From Kutzneria sp. 744 (lineage in GTDB: Bacteria; Actinomycetota; Actinomycetes; Mycobacteriales; Pseudonocardiaceae), in assembly GCF_000568255.1 (NCBI RefSeq), contig NZ_KK037166.1, forward strand, positions 1,956,941 through 2,020,940: a stretch of 64,000 nucleotides of DNA, in the 5' to 3' direction. The translations under genes were made by a program, and so were the position numbers. Positions 55,465 through 64,000 of this stretch are shown piece by piece. Numbering within the stretch: the first letter of the stretch is position 1; each line of letters starts with the position of its first letter. The notes beneath the pieces were generated by a model. That model did no database searches, was not told where the DNA came from, and saw nothing but the letters and a program-made list of their open reading frames with translations.

Positions 55465-57894
55465 TCAGGGGCGTGACGAAACCCGGCCCTGCTCCACCGC
55501 CCACGCCGCGACCTGGGCGCGGGTGCGCAGGTCGAGCTTCGTGCGGATGTGCAGCAGGTGCGTTTCCACGGTCCGCTCGGAGATCGACAGCCGGATCGCG
55601 ATCTCCCGGTTGGTCAGGCCCTCCGCGGTCAGCATCGCCACGTCGCACTCGCGCTGCGACAGCGGCGAGTCGTCCTCGTCGACGATCGGCGCCCGCAGCG
55701 AGTAGGCGATCGCCTGCTCCAGGGTCATCCGCTCGCCGGCCTCGGTGGCCTCCCGCGCGGCCTGCGCGCCCAGCGCGGCCCGCGCGGTGGCCATCGCGGT
55801 GTCGACATGCCCCCGCCAGAACGGTTCCCGGCGCATCCGCCACTTGCGCAGCTGCGCCGCCGCCGCCGTGCCGAGCAGCAGGGCCCGCTTGGGCTCGCCG
55901 GTCAGCGCGGCGACGATCGCCAGGCCCTCCAACGGATACGTGGACGGCGCGTGCGCCTGCGGGCAGGCCTCGACGCTGCGTAGGAAATAGTCGCCGGCCT
56001 GGTCGATCCGGCCACGCTCCAATGCGATCGCGCCGGCCGAGTGCAGGGTTTCCATCTGCTTCACGGGATCGGCGAGCTCCAGGTAGACCGGCAGGCTCTC
56101 CTCGATCAGCTCCGCCGCCCGCGCCAGATCGCCGCCGGCCATCGCGGCGTAGCCCAAATTGTGCAGGGCGACCGCGGTGTCCAGCGGCTGGCCCAGCGGG
56201 CGCACCAGCTCCACGCAGCGCTCGGCGCACCGGGTGCTGCTCGGCATGTCGTCCAGCGCCTGGTAGATCAGCGACAGCAACGTCATGCTACGGCCGAGCA
56301 CCATCGGCCGGTCGCGCTGTTCCTCCAGCCGCCTCGCCTCCGCCGCGAGCTCATGAGCCCGCTCGAAGTCGCCGGCGGCGATGTTGAACCAGCCCAGTTC
56401 GAGCAGCGCCAGGCTGCGGTGCGGATTATCGGCCGCGGTGATCGTGAGCGCGGCCTCCAGCAGCTTGCGGATCTGGACGGTGTGCCCCTGACGCCGCCAG
56501 GCCCCGCCGAGCGCGGCCGCCAACACTGCCAGGCGCTCGTCGCGGCGCGCGGTCGTCCATTCCACGGCCGGCAACAGGTTGTCGCGCTCGTCATCGACCC
56601 GCGGACCGTCGTCGTCCACCGTGGCCAGCATCTGGTCCACGTAGTGCGACTCGCTGATCGAGGACAGCCAGCCGACCAGACGGTCGTGGATCTCGTCGAC
56701 CTCACCGGCCTCGGCCAGCTTCTCCCGCCCGAACATCCGGATCGACTCCAGCAGGCGGAACCGCTGCATCACACCAGGCACGGCCACGACCAGCGATTTC
56801 GCGTCCAGGTCGGCCAGCAGCCGGAGCGTGCGCTGCGCGCTCGTGCCGCACACCGCGCCGGCCGAGTCCAGGCTGAAGTCGCCGGACAGCACCGACAGGC
56901 GGCGCAGGGCCTCCCGCTCGGTGTCGTCGAGCAGCTCATAGCTCCACTCGATGGTCGCCCGCAGGTCACGGTGCCGCGCCGCGGCCGTGCGCGGGCCCCG
57001 TGACAGCAGCTCGAACCGGTCGTCGAGGCGTGCGAGGATCTCCTCCACCGACAGCACACGCACCCAGCGCGCGGCCAGCTCGATGGCCAGCGGCATGCCG
57101 TCCAGGCGCATGCAGATCTCCGCCACCACCGGGCGGTTCACGTCGGTCAACTCGAAGTCGGGCCGGAGCAGCCGGGCCCGCTCCACGAACAGCTGCACTG
57201 CGTCCGAACGCGACGAGACCACCTCGTGCGGCAGCGACAGGTGGCCCACCCGCAGCACCGCTTCCCCCGGCAGGTCAAGGGATTCCCGGCTGGTGACCAG
57301 CACGCGCAGCTGCGGGCAGCCGGTCAGCAGGGCATCGGCCAGCGACGCGCTCGCGTCCACGAGGTGCTCGCAGTTGTCGATCACGAGCAGTACACGCTTC
57401 CCTTGCAGCGCAAGGACAACCGTGTCCACGAGGTCCTCGCCGGCCTGCTCCCGCACGCCCAGCGCCGACGCGATCGTCTGGGCCAGCAGGTGATCGGTGG
57501 TCAACGGGGCCAGCTCGACGATCCACACGCCGTCCGGATATGTGGCCGCCGCCCGCGCCGCGTACTCGGCGGCCAGCCGCGTCTTGCCGGCGCCGCCCGG
57601 GCCGACCAGGCTCACCAGGCGGGCGCGGCGCAGCAGCACGCCGATGTCGGTCAGCTCCTGGACCCGCCCGATGAAGGCGTCGCGGCTGGCCGGCAGCCGC
57701 CGCGCGGACGTGGCCTGCGGCTCCGCGCCGTTCCCGAGCTCGGCTTCGGCCGGCTGGTCACCGGTGCGCAGGCGGTAGGCTCGCTGCCGGCAGGCACGCG
57801 AGCAGAACCGGGCTGGACGCCCCGGTCCGTCGCCCCGCGACGGCAGCTCGTTCCCACACGTCTCGCAGCGCGTCGGTGCCACTGACAACGGCAC
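55465..57894 (-). CDS. ATPase-TPR-LuxR transcriptional regulator with N-terminal zinc motif
   Basis: 809 residues. Residues 8-42 form a Cys4 motif: CETCGNELP...FCSRACRQRAYR, probably a zinc ribbon. Next is a signal-transduction NTPase (about 70-400): Walker A LVGPGGAGKTRLAAEYA, Walker B VLLVIDNCEHLVD, then GMPLAIELAA. A TPR-rich region (about 450-700) precedes a LuxR helix-turn-helix: LSQRECDVAMLTAEGLTNREIAIRLSISERTVETHL. It is a large one-component regulator of the AfsR/MalT type. The start at GTG 57894 has a crowded ribosome site, so TTG at 57888 or GTG at 57882 could be used instead. Confidence 0.88.
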   Translation of the reverse strand: MPLSVAPTRCETCGNELPSRGDGPGRPARFCSRACRQRAYRLRTGDQPAEAELGNGAEPQATSARRLPASRDAFIGRVQELTDIGVLLRRARLVSLVGPGGAGKTRLAAEYAARAAATYPDGVWIVELAPLTTDHLLAQTIASALGVREQAGEDLVDTVVLALQGKRVLLVIDNCEHLVDASASLADALLTGCPQLRVLVTSRESLDLPGEAVLRVGHLSLPHEVVSSRSDAVQLFVERARLLRPDFELTDVNRPVVAEICMRLDGMPLAIELAARWVRVLSVEEILARLDDRFELLSRGPRTAAARHRDLRATIEWSYELLDDTEREALRRLSVLSGDFSLDSAGAVCGTSAQRTLRLLADLDAKSLVVAVPGVMQRFRLLESIRMFGREKLAEAGEVDEIHDRLVGWLSSISESHYVDQMLATVDDDGPRVDDERDNLLPAVEWTTARRDERLAVLAAALGGAWRRQGHTVQIRKLLEAALTITAADNPHRSLALLELGWFNIAAGDFERAHELAAEARRLEEQRDRPMVLGRSMTLLSLIYQALDDMPSSTRCAERCVELVRPLGQPLDTAVALHNLGYAAMAGGDLARAAELIEESLPVYLELADPVKQMETLHSAGAIALERGRIDQAGDYFLRSVEACPQAHAPSTYPLEGLAIVAALTGEPKRALLLGTAAAAQLRKWRMRREPFWRGHVDTAMATARAALGAQAAREATEAGERMTLEQAIAYSLRAPIVDEDDSPLSQRECDVAMLTAEGLTNREIAIRLSISERTVETHLLHIRTKLDLRTRAQVAAWAVEQGRVSSRP

Positions 57895-58053
57895 TCCCTC
57901 TCCTGCACCCGTGGCTCGACCTTACCCGTGAAAGGACTGGCCATCGTAGCGGCCGACCTTCACGGCTCACAGGTGTTGCCCGTCTGCGCCCCAGATACGT
58001 CCGGGGACGCCCGGGCAGATCTCCTGGCACCCCGGTACATCAGATTCGGGGCA

Positions 58054-59184
58054 TCAGATCGGCCGCGACCAGTCCAGCTGTGCCATGAGCTCCTCGTCCC
58101 GCGACGGCGTCGGCCGCTGCCGGGGCGGCGTCTGCGACGGGGTCCGCCCCGCCGTGAACCGGGCGCTCGTGGCAATGTTCTGCTCGACCCGGGGCCGGCG
58201 CAGGGCCTCGTAGGCGTCCAGGGCCTCGGCCGTCACGCCCAGGTCGCGCAGCGCTTTGCCCAGTACCACGGCGTCCTCCAGCGCCATCGACGCCCCCTGG
58301 CCCGTCGCCGGGGAGGCGGCGTGCGCGGCGTCCCCGATCAGCAGCATGCGGCCTTTGCGCCAGGGCATGCCCTCCGGCAGGTCCTTCGCGTTGGTCACCA
58401 TCAGCCGGTCGGTCGTGGCCGCGATGATGTCCGCCGCCGGCGTCGCATCCGGCCGTACCAGCGGCAGCAGGGCCTCCCGCCACTGCTCCGGCGAGCCAGC
58501 GGCGATCTCCTCGGCCGACAGCTCCGTCTCCGGCACGCGGCAGAACCAGTTCGTCTCCCCCTCCGGTGACACCGCATAGCCCATGGCCGTGCCGCTGCCG
58601 CGGATCATGTCGATCCGTCCCGGCTCGTGATCGGGCTTCGCGTCGGCCGTGTAGCCGTAGAAGACGCGCTGACCGGCGTAGCGGGGGCTTGTCGGGGCGA
58701 TGTGGTGGCGGACCGTGGAATTCAGGCCGTCGGCCCCGAGAATGAGGTCACCCGTGGCCGTGCTGCCGTCCTCGAACGTCACCGTGTCGTCGTCGACGCC
58801 GTCAAGGCGCTTGCCGTGCACGATTTCGATGCCACGCCGCTTGGCCTCCGCGCGCAGGGCAATGCCCAGTTCGGCCCGTCCGATGCAGCGGTAGTGGCGC
58901 AGCGGGTCGACCTGCTCGCCGATCGGTGTGACCGCCAGCACATCGCCCGTGTTCGAGGTGACGCGCATGGACGTCAGCGGAAACCCCACCTCGGCCACCG
59001 CGTCGGCCGCGTCCAGCTGGGCCAGCGCGATCATGCCGTTGCTGGCCAGCGTGAGGAACGCTCCGATGTCCGCGCCGCTGTCCGGATGCGCTTCGAAGAC
59101 CGTCACCCGGATATCCGCCTTGTGCGCGGCCAGCGCCGCAGCGGTGCCCGCGATGCCGCCGCCGATGATCAGGATTCGCGTCAC
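58054..59184 (-). CDS. FAD-dependent monooxygenase
   Basis: 376 residues from a GTG at 59184. The PHBH-fold signatures are complete: ILIIGGGIAGTAAALAAHK (Rossmann), LILGADGLNSTVRHHI (DG motif), and LIGDAAHAASPATGQGASMALEDA (GD motif). These enzymes hydroxylate small aromatic or polyketide-like compounds with NAD(P)H. It is divergent from the CoA transferase by only 33 bp. The sequence between this gene and the LuxR regulator (57895-58053) holds a CATCAGAT direct repeat but no gene. Confidence 0.9.
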   Translation of the reverse strand: MTRILIIGGGIAGTAAALAAHKADIRVTVFEAHPDSGADIGAFLTLASNGMIALAQLDAADAVAEVGFPLTSMRVTSNTGDVLAVTPIGEQVDPLRHYRCIGRAELGIALRAEAKRRGIEIVHGKRLDGVDDDTVTFEDGSTATGDLILGADGLNSTVRHHIAPTSPRYAGQRVFYGYTADAKPDHEPGRIDMIRGSGTAMGYAVSPEGETNWFCRVPETELSAEEIAAGSPEQWREALLPLVRPDATPAADIIAATTDRLMVTNAKDLPEGMPWRKGRMLLIGDAAHAASPATGQGASMALEDAVVLGKALRDLGVTAEALDAYEALRRPRVEQNIATSARFTAGRTPSQTPPRQRPTPSRDEELMAQLDWSRPI

Positions 59185-59217
59185 TGGTCCATTATTGCCT
59201 TGAGCAGGGAGGTACCG

Positions 59218-60351
59218 ATGCCAGGACCGCTGTCCGGACTGTTGGTCGTCGCCTTGGAGCAGGCCGTCGCCGCGCCCTTCGCCACCCGTCAGCTGGCCGA
59301 CCTCGGCGCCCGCGTCATCAAGATCGAGCGCCCCGGCGTAGGCGACTTCGCCCGTGGTTACGACCGAACCGTGCACGGGCAGTCCAGCCACTTCGTCTGG
59401 CTCAACCGTGGCAAGGAGAGCGTCGAACTCGACGTCAAGGAGGACGCCCATGTCCTGCGCGCCCTCGTCGCGCGGGCCGACGTCTTCGTCCAGAACCTCG
59501 CCCCCGGCGCCGCCGCCCGCCTCGGCTTCGGTTCTGACTCCTTGGCTGCCCAGCACCCCCGCTTGATCACCTGCGACATCTCCGGCTACGGCTCCGACGG
59601 CCCCTACCGTGACCGCAAAGCCTACGACCTGTTGATCCAGAGCGAGGCCGGGCTCATCTCCGTCACCGGCACCCCCGAGTCCCCCGCCAAGGTCGGCATC
59701 GCCGCCGCCGACATCGCCGCCGGCATGTACGCCTACAGCGGCATCCTCACCGCGCTGTACGACCGCTCCCGCACCGGACGCGGCTGCAGTTTCGAGGTCT
59801 CCATGCTGGAGGCCCTCGGCGAGTGGATGGGCTTTCCCTTCTACTACACCAATTACGGCGGCGCCGCCCCCGTCCGCAGCGGCGTCCACCACGCCACCAT
59901 CGCCCCATACGGCGCCTACCGTGCCGGCGACGGCACCGTCATCCAGCTCGGCATCCAGAACGAGCGGGAGTGGCGGCAGTTCTGTTCCACCACCCTGTTG
60001 CTCCCCCACGTGGCCACCGACGCCCGCTTCTCGTCCAACTCCTTGCGGTTGACCCATCGCGCCGAGCTGGATGCCGTCATCGACTCCGTCTTCGGCGGCC
60101 TCACCGGCTCGGCGCTGATCGCCCGCCTGGAAGCCTCCCGCATCGCCTTCGCCCGGCAGCGCACCGTCGCCGAGTTCGCCGCCCATCCCCAGCTGGTGGA
60201 ACGCGACCGCTGGCGGACCGTCTCCACGCCGGGCGGGGAGGTTGAGGCGTTGATTCCCCCGGTGACCGTTCGCGGGCAGGAGGCTTCCATGGGGGCCGTG
60301 CCGGCGCTGGGCGAGCACACGCAGGAAGTGTTGCGGTGGTTGGGGATTTGA
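59218..60351 (+). CDS. CaiB/BaiF-family CoA transferase
   Basis: 377 residues, ATG at 59218 after GGGAGG. Class III CoA transferase: LSGLLVVALEQAVAAPFATR, LGARVIKIERPGVGDFAR, NRGKESVELDV, and the segment AYDLLIQSEAGLISVTGTPE containing the catalytic Asp. Such enzymes move CoA between carboxylic acids, for example succinyl-CoA to mesaconate or carnitine-type acceptors. The divergent FAD monooxygenase suggests a small catabolic unit. Substrate unknown. Confidence 0.9.
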   Translation: MPGPLSGLLVVALEQAVAAPFATRQLADLGARVIKIERPGVGDFARGYDRTVHGQSSHFVWLNRGKESVELDVKEDAHVLRALVARADVFVQNLAPGAAARLGFGSDSLAAQHPRLITCDISGYGSDGPYRDRKAYDLLIQSEAGLISVTGTPESPAKVGIAAADIAAGMYAYSGILTALYDRSRTGRGCSFEVSMLEALGEWMGFPFYYTNYGGAAPVRSGVHHATIAPYGAYRAGDGTVIQLGIQNEREWRQFCSTTLLLPHVATDARFSSNSLRLTHRAELDAVIDSVFGGLTGSALIARLEASRIAFARQRTVAEFAAHPQLVERDRWRTVSTPGGEVEALIPPVTVRGQEASMGAVPALGEHTQEVLRWLGI

Positions 60352-60358
60352 GACAGGC

Positions 60359-61249
60359 CTAGTTGTGGAGGGCCTCGGCCAGGGGCAGGAAGCGGCGCAT
60401 GAAGTCGGACCACGCCACCGGGCCGGCGGGGCGAAGGACGAACTTGGTGAGGCCGGCGTCGAGGTAGCGGTCCAGGAGGCGGCGGGCGTCGTCCCAGCTG
60501 GCGGCGACGAGATCGGCGGGGTCGACGCCGGGGGCGCGGTCCGCGGCGGCGCGGGCGAGCTCGGGAGGGATGCCGTGAGGAGCGACGGCGAGGGAGAGGC
60601 CGTAGTGGTCCTCCTCGACGGAGCGGCCGGCCTCGGCGGCGGCGGCCTTGATGGTCTCGACATGGAGCTTGGCCTGCGAAGGGGTGACGAAGCTGCCGAG
60701 CCATCCGTCGGCGAGGCGGCCGACGCGGCGCAGGGCGGACGGGGAGCTGCCGCCGATCCAGACGTCGAGGGGGCGAGCGGGGCGGTCGGCGAGGGAAACG
60801 GCGTCGAGCTGGAAGAACTCGCCATCGAAGCTGACGGAGTCCTGCGTCAGCAGGAGCTTGAGCAGCTGGAGGGACTCGTCGAAGACGGCGGCGCGGCGGC
60901 CGGCGGGGACGGGAAAGAGATTCCACTCGTCGCGGCGGGCGGGGCGTAGGCCGAAGACGGGCAGCACGCGCTTCGGGGCGAGGCCGGCGAGGGTGGCGAG
61001 CTGCTTGGCCACCAGCACGGGGTTGCGCCCGGGCAGGACGGAGACGCCGGTGCCGACCTTGAGCTTGCTGGTGCGGGCCAAGGCATGCGTCATGCCGATC
61101 AACGGCTCGACGTTGGCGCCGTAGACGACCTCGGACAGCCACAGCGAATCGACGCCGGCCGCCTCCAACTCGTCGACGATCCCGGGGAACTCGGCGGCGC
61201 CGCCGCCCGGCCCGAGCCCAACACCCAACCGCACCTTCAGCACGCCCAT
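60359..61249 (-). CDS. F420-type LLM-class oxidoreductase
   Basis: 296 residues from the ATG at 61249; a GTG two codons later (61243) has better spacing from GAGGG. Luciferase-like barrel of the F420-dependent group: VRLGVGLGPGGGAAEFPGIV, AAGVDSLWLSEVVYG, VGTGVSVLPGRNPVLVAKQLA, and LDVWIGGSSPSALRRVGRLADGW. It probably uses F420 rather than FMN. It is convergent with the CoA transferase and divergent from the gamma-glutamyltransferase homologue. Confidence 0.87.
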   Translation of the reverse strand: MGVLKVRLGVGLGPGGGAAEFPGIVDELEAAGVDSLWLSEVVYGANVEPLIGMTHALARTSKLKVGTGVSVLPGRNPVLVAKQLATLAGLAPKRVLPVFGLRPARRDEWNLFPVPAGRRAAVFDESLQLLKLLLTQDSVSFDGEFFQLDAVSLADRPARPLDVWIGGSSPSALRRVGRLADGWLGSFVTPSQAKLHVETIKAAAAEAGRSVEEDHYGLSLAVAPHGIPPELARAAADRAPGVDPADLVAASWDDARRLLDRYLDAGLTKFVLRPAGPVAWSDFMRRFLPLAEALHN

Positions 61250-61331
61250 GCCCTCGGTCTTACCAGAGCGACTTGCGCAAGTCACCGAACTTACGCTTTG
61301 ATAAGTACTGTACGGATGCGAAGGGAGCGCC

Positions 61332-62786
61332 ATGGACCCGACAACATGGGACGCCGACGAGGTGCGCCGCTATCTGCTGCTGGGTGCGTCCCGATCGGAC
61401 TCCGAGAGCAGGTCGGCCGAGGGCGAGCGGGCGATGCTGGTGGGCTCGACGGGGCCGTTCGCTCAGCTCGCGGGGCGGCACGTGCTGGCGGCGGGCGGCA
61501 GCGCGGTAGACGCCGTCATCACGACGGCGCTGGCCCAGATCGCGCTCGCGGCCGGAGCCTGGGTGAGCTACGCGGGCGTATTCACGCTGACGCATTTCCT
61601 CGACGGGGCAACGGAATCGCTGACGGCCGGCTTCGCGACCCTCGCCGAGGAGGACGACCCGGCCAGCATCCCACGACAACCGCACGCGAGCGGTCGCACC
61701 GCGCTGGTGCCGGGCTTCATGGCCGGATTGCAGGCCGCCCACCGAAGACACGGCCGGATGCCGTGGGCCGACCTGTTCCAACCCGCGATCTTCGTGGCCG
61801 AACGGGGATTTCCGGTCGGACCGGGGCGGGCAAAGCAGTTCGAGTTACGCAAGGACGTGCTGCCGGCCGGGTTCCGGGCAGTGGAAGGCGAAGAGTTCCG
61901 GCAACCGGAACTGGTCCGCACGCTGCGGGCCGTCGCCGCCGAGGGCGCGGAATGGATGTATCACGGGCCGTGGGCGCGGGAGTTCGTCGACGTCGTGCGC
62001 GGGGCCGGCGGCAAGGCCACGCTGGCCGATCTCGCCGCCTACGAGCCGGTGTGGGCCGCGCCGGTCGTCGCGGACTTCCACGGCACGCAGGTGCACGCCG
62101 CCGGCGGCCCGAATCGCGGCGGAGCGGCGCTGGTGGAGGCATTACGCCGGGCCGAAGGCATCGGCGACCCGCTCGCCGACCCGGTCGCGCTGCGGGACCT
62201 CATCGGCATCACACGGCAGCCCGGGCCTCCGGGCAGCCACTCGGATTTCGTGCTGGCCGTGGACACGCACGGGGCCGTCGCCGCCGCGAGCCACTCCATC
62301 AACACCACTCTGTGGGGCACCACTGGCCTGTTCGCCGGCGGCGTCTCCATCCCCGACTCCGCCTCGTTCCAACAGCGCGCGCTGGCCAGACTCGGCCCCG
62401 GCCAGCACTTACCCTCGCCGGCCAACCCGGCGATCGTGTTACGCGACGGCGTGCCGGTGCTGGCGTCCAGCAGCGTCGGATCCGGCATGCACGGCGCCAC
62501 CGTGCAGTGCCTGCACGCCGTGCTCGGCCTGGGCATCGACATCGCCGACGCCGTGGGCAGGCCGATGTTCCACAGCACCGGCTACGAAGCCGGTGCCCCG
62601 GTGGTGATCGAGGACGGCGTCGACGCCGACGTGCGGCGGCAGACCGAGGAGCTGGGTCAGCCGCTGGCCGTGCGGCCCGTCACCGACGTGACCCTGCCCC
62701 GCGGTTTCTGGGGCGGGATCGCCGTCGGTGACCGGCTCGTCGGCGCCCGCACCCCGTACGGCGGCGGCACGGTCGAAGGGCTCTAG
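61332..62786 (+). CDS. gamma-glutamyltransferase-family protein with Ser at the nucleophile position
   Basis: 484 residues, ATG at 61332 after AAGGGAG, no signal peptide. The Ntn-hydrolase family is recognised from AAGGSAVDAVITTALAQIA, SGRTALVPGFMAGLQAAH, and the ending GIAVGDRLVGARTPYGGG. The conserved TTHxS of classical enzymes is replaced by GSHSDFVLAVD, with Ser302 where the catalytic Thr normally follows self-cleavage. Ser works in other Ntn hydrolases, so activity may persist, but it is shorter than usual (about 530-580). Its TAG interlocks with the DUF427 stop (CTAG). Confidence 0.82.
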   Translation: MDPTTWDADEVRRYLLLGASRSDSESRSAEGERAMLVGSTGPFAQLAGRHVLAAGGSAVDAVITTALAQIALAAGAWVSYAGVFTLTHFLDGATESLTAGFATLAEEDDPASIPRQPHASGRTALVPGFMAGLQAAHRRHGRMPWADLFQPAIFVAERGFPVGPGRAKQFELRKDVLPAGFRAVEGEEFRQPELVRTLRAVAAEGAEWMYHGPWAREFVDVVRGAGGKATLADLAAYEPVWAAPVVADFHGTQVHAAGGPNRGGAALVEALRRAEGIGDPLADPVALRDLIGITRQPGPPGSHSDFVLAVDTHGAVAAASHSINTTLWGTTGLFAGGVSIPDSASFQQRALARLGPGQHLPSPANPAIVLRDGVPVLASSSVGSGMHGATVQCLHAVLGLGIDIADAVGRPMFHSTGYEAGAPVVIEDGVDADVRRQTEELGQPLAVRPVTDVTLPRGFWGGIAVGDRLVGARTPYGGGTVEGL

Positions 62787-63163
62787 TCCTCGCGGACCTG
62801 CACGTCCACCACGTTCGGGTAGAACGCCACGTACTCCTTGATCTCCGCCACCGCGTCGAAAGGAGACTCGTACGTCCACACCGAGTTGTCCGCCGAGGTC
62901 TCCCCCGCGCGGATGCTGAAGTAGGAGGCGTCGCCCTTGTACGGGCAGTACGTCTCGTGCTCGGACCGCTCCAACAGCGTGAAGTCCACGTCCTTGCGCG
63001 GGATGTACCGGACCGCCGGATAGGTGCTCTCCTGCAGCGTCAGCGCCTCCCGCGTGTCCGCGATGACCCGGCCGCCGACCGTGGCCACCACATGCTCACC
63101 CTGGGCCGTCACCGTGATCGGGTGCTGCTCGTTCGGGATCAGGACCTGCTTGCTCGTCGCCAT
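62783..63163 (-). CDS. DUF427-family protein
   Basis: 126 residues. The DUF427 pattern is clear: HVVATVGGRVIADTREALTLQESTYPAVRYIPRKDV, ERSEHETYCPYKGDASYFS, VWTYESPFDAVAEIKEYVAFY. The family is small, cytoplasmic and of unknown activity, sometimes fused to nucleotidyltransferases. ATG at 63163. The next gene upstream on this strand ends beyond a strong hairpin, so it probably has its own promoter. Confidence 0.9.
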   Translation of the reverse strand: MATSKQVLIPNEQHPITVTAQGEHVVATVGGRVIADTREALTLQESTYPAVRYIPRKDVDFTLLERSEHETYCPYKGDASYFSIRAGETSADNSVWTYESPFDAVAEIKEYVAFYPNVVDVQVRED

Positions 63164-63176
63164 ACAACGAGCAACA

Positions 63177-63211
63177 CCCCGCTCCCCGCGAGTTGTTCCC
63201 GGGGAGCGGGG
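63177..63211 (-). terminator. hairpin terminator after the partial gene
   Basis: Perfect 11-bp arms CCCCGCTCCCC and GGGGAGCGGGG with a 13-nt loop lie just past the stop of the minus-strand partial gene and before the DUF427 start. No T tract is present. Confidence 0.7.
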
Positions 63212-63217
63212 TCAGCA

Positions 63218-64000
63218 TCAGGCCTGGTACGGCCCGGTCAGGTCGGAAATGATCACGTGCCGATCGGAGGTGTAGTAGACGTAGAACTCGGTCTCGGTGC
63301 CGTGCGCGGCGTCGTCCGGCGCGGCGAACCCGGCGACCCAGGCGGGACCGTCGACGATCGGGCCGGTGTCCCGCCACAGGAACCAGCGGCCGTCGCGCGT
63401 GCGCACGTACTCCAGCACGGCGCCGTCGGAGCCGGTGGTGAACATGTGCTCGCTGCCGTCCGCGTTCCACAGGTACTCGTCGTCGCCCGAACTGGGCAGG
63501 CCGTTCGGGTCGGTCGACCCGGTGACCACGGTGACGTCGGTGTCGGTCCACCGACCGGCCTCCCACGCCGCCTCGTGCAGGTGGCGGTCGCTGGTCTCGT
63601 AGCGGAAGGCATAGCGCTGGACGTGCCCGCCGCGCAGGAAGGCCATCGAGTTCACGTTGTAGTACTGCTTGTCGGCCGGCACCCCGACCCGCTGGTCCAG
63701 CCAGCGGCCGCGCTGCCCGATCAGCACGTGCGGGTAGTCGTCGGCGCCGATGTAGCCGATGGCCTCGCCGTCGGACTGCAACGGCTGGGCGGTCAGGTAC
63801 GACCCGTAGTTGTTGCGCGGGTTGACCCCGGTCAGGGTGGTCAGGTTGGTGAAGGTCCAGTCCGCGCCGGGCACGAACACGGCCTCCCAGATGGTGTTGT
63901 TGCCGTGCCCGTCCATGAAGACGATGTGCTGCTGGCCGTCCTGCTCGTAACCGTGCGGGTCGCCGTCGACCAGCGGGCCGTTGTGGGTCGCGGTGAGGTC
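63218..64000 (-). CDS. repeat-containing beta-propeller-like protein, 5' end outside the window
   Basis: The frame is open through the window edge, so at least 260 residues are visible and the start is missing. Repeated short motifs suggest propeller blades: HNGPLVDGDPHGYEQDGQQHI, GEAIGYIGADDYPHVLI, RYETSDRHLHEAAWEAGRW, YVYYTSDRHVIISDLTG. Trp/Tyr-Asp-rich turns recall sialidase- or lectin-like propellers. No catalytic motif is visible. Function unknown. A strong hairpin follows its stop. Confidence 0.7.
   Translation of the reverse strand, partial: DLTATHNGPLVDGDPHGYEQDGQQHIVFMDGHGNNTIWEAVFVPGADWTFTNLTTLTGVNPRNNYGSYLTAQPLQSDGEAIGYIGADDYPHVLIGQRGRWLDQRVGVPADKQYYNVNSMAFLRGGHVQRYAFRYETSDRHLHEAAWEAGRWTDTDVTVVTGSTDPNGLPSSGDDEYLWNADGSEHMFTTGSDGAVLEYVRTRDGRWFLWRDTGPIVDGPAWVAGFAAPDDAAHGTETEFYVYYTSDRHVIISDLTGPYQA

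Overview
The window is about 70% GC with strong third-position G/C bias, many GTG starts, SigE-family sigma factors, AfsR/SARP-type and LuxR-ATPase regulators, LytR-CpsA-Psr proteins and Tat/Sec-secreted hydrolases. That points to an actinomycete chromosome arm. A member of the Pseudonocardiales is my best guess, but no rRNA or marker gene is present to prove it. I see no tRNA, rRNA, CRISPR array or prophage.

Layout. 1-5.2 kb: SigE-type sigma factor, secreted alpha/beta hydrolase, secreted lysozyme-like protein under a DasR-type dre palindrome, arylsulfotransferase-like secreted protein. 5.2-8.3 kb: GntR regulator divergent from a nitrilase/amino-acid permease operon, a GNAT and a DUF488 gene. 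8.3-12.8 kb: a large SARP-STAND-WD40 regulator broken by a low-GC, stop-rich block of about 310 bp and by small indels. 12.9-16.0 kb: an LLM flavin monooxygenase/FMN reductase pair split by an IS110-family element. 16-21.6 kb: small conserved genes, a Tat-exported sugar isomerase-like protein, a frameshifted esterase, an LCP cell-wall ligase and a DUF2071 protein. 21.7-25.4 kb: radical SAM/SPASM protein, proline-iminopeptidase-like hydrolase and APC permease. 25.4-29.1 kb: adenosine deaminase, a zinc-ribbon protein, and an NRAMP/small membrane protein/monooxygenase operon, with three copies of a 47-bp repeat.

29.1-40.3 kb is the best-defined functional system: a complete binuclear-iron (propane/acetone/phenol type, mimABCD/prmABCD-like) monooxygenase cluster. 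It holds the hydroxylase alpha and beta subunits, reductase, coupling protein, amidohydrolase, DUF59 protein, alcohol dehydrogenase and a dedicated divergent GroEL. A MimR/AcoR-type activator lies divergently, and two matching GTCTCA-N3-TGAGAC palindromes sit at the two promoter regions.

40.2-48.2 kb: ABM protein, TetR regulator with three 15-bp palindromes phased exactly 19 bp apart, a dihydrofolate-reductase-like protein, then an IS630 element that itself carries a group II intron in antisense orientation. The IS sits in a CTAG shared by the stop codons of the flanking convergent genes. Next come a GH18 chitinase-like gene with a dre-like site and a GH64 beta-1,3-glucanase with a LacI-type palindrome, followed by a Mug DNA glycosylase. 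48.1-64 kb: rifampin-phosphotransferase-like enzyme (frameshifted), CobW GTPase, PH-domain protein, beta-propeller, a pair of related membrane-associated proteins, YccF, a sigma-like protein lacking a recognisable region 4, an ATPase-LuxR regulator, FAD monooxygenase, CaiB-type CoA transferase, F420-type LLM enzyme, gamma-glutamyltransferase homologue, DUF427 protein and a partial beta-propeller-like gene.

Several otherwise well-conserved genes carry 1-2 base indels in G or C runs. These may be sequencing errors rather than true pseudogenes.
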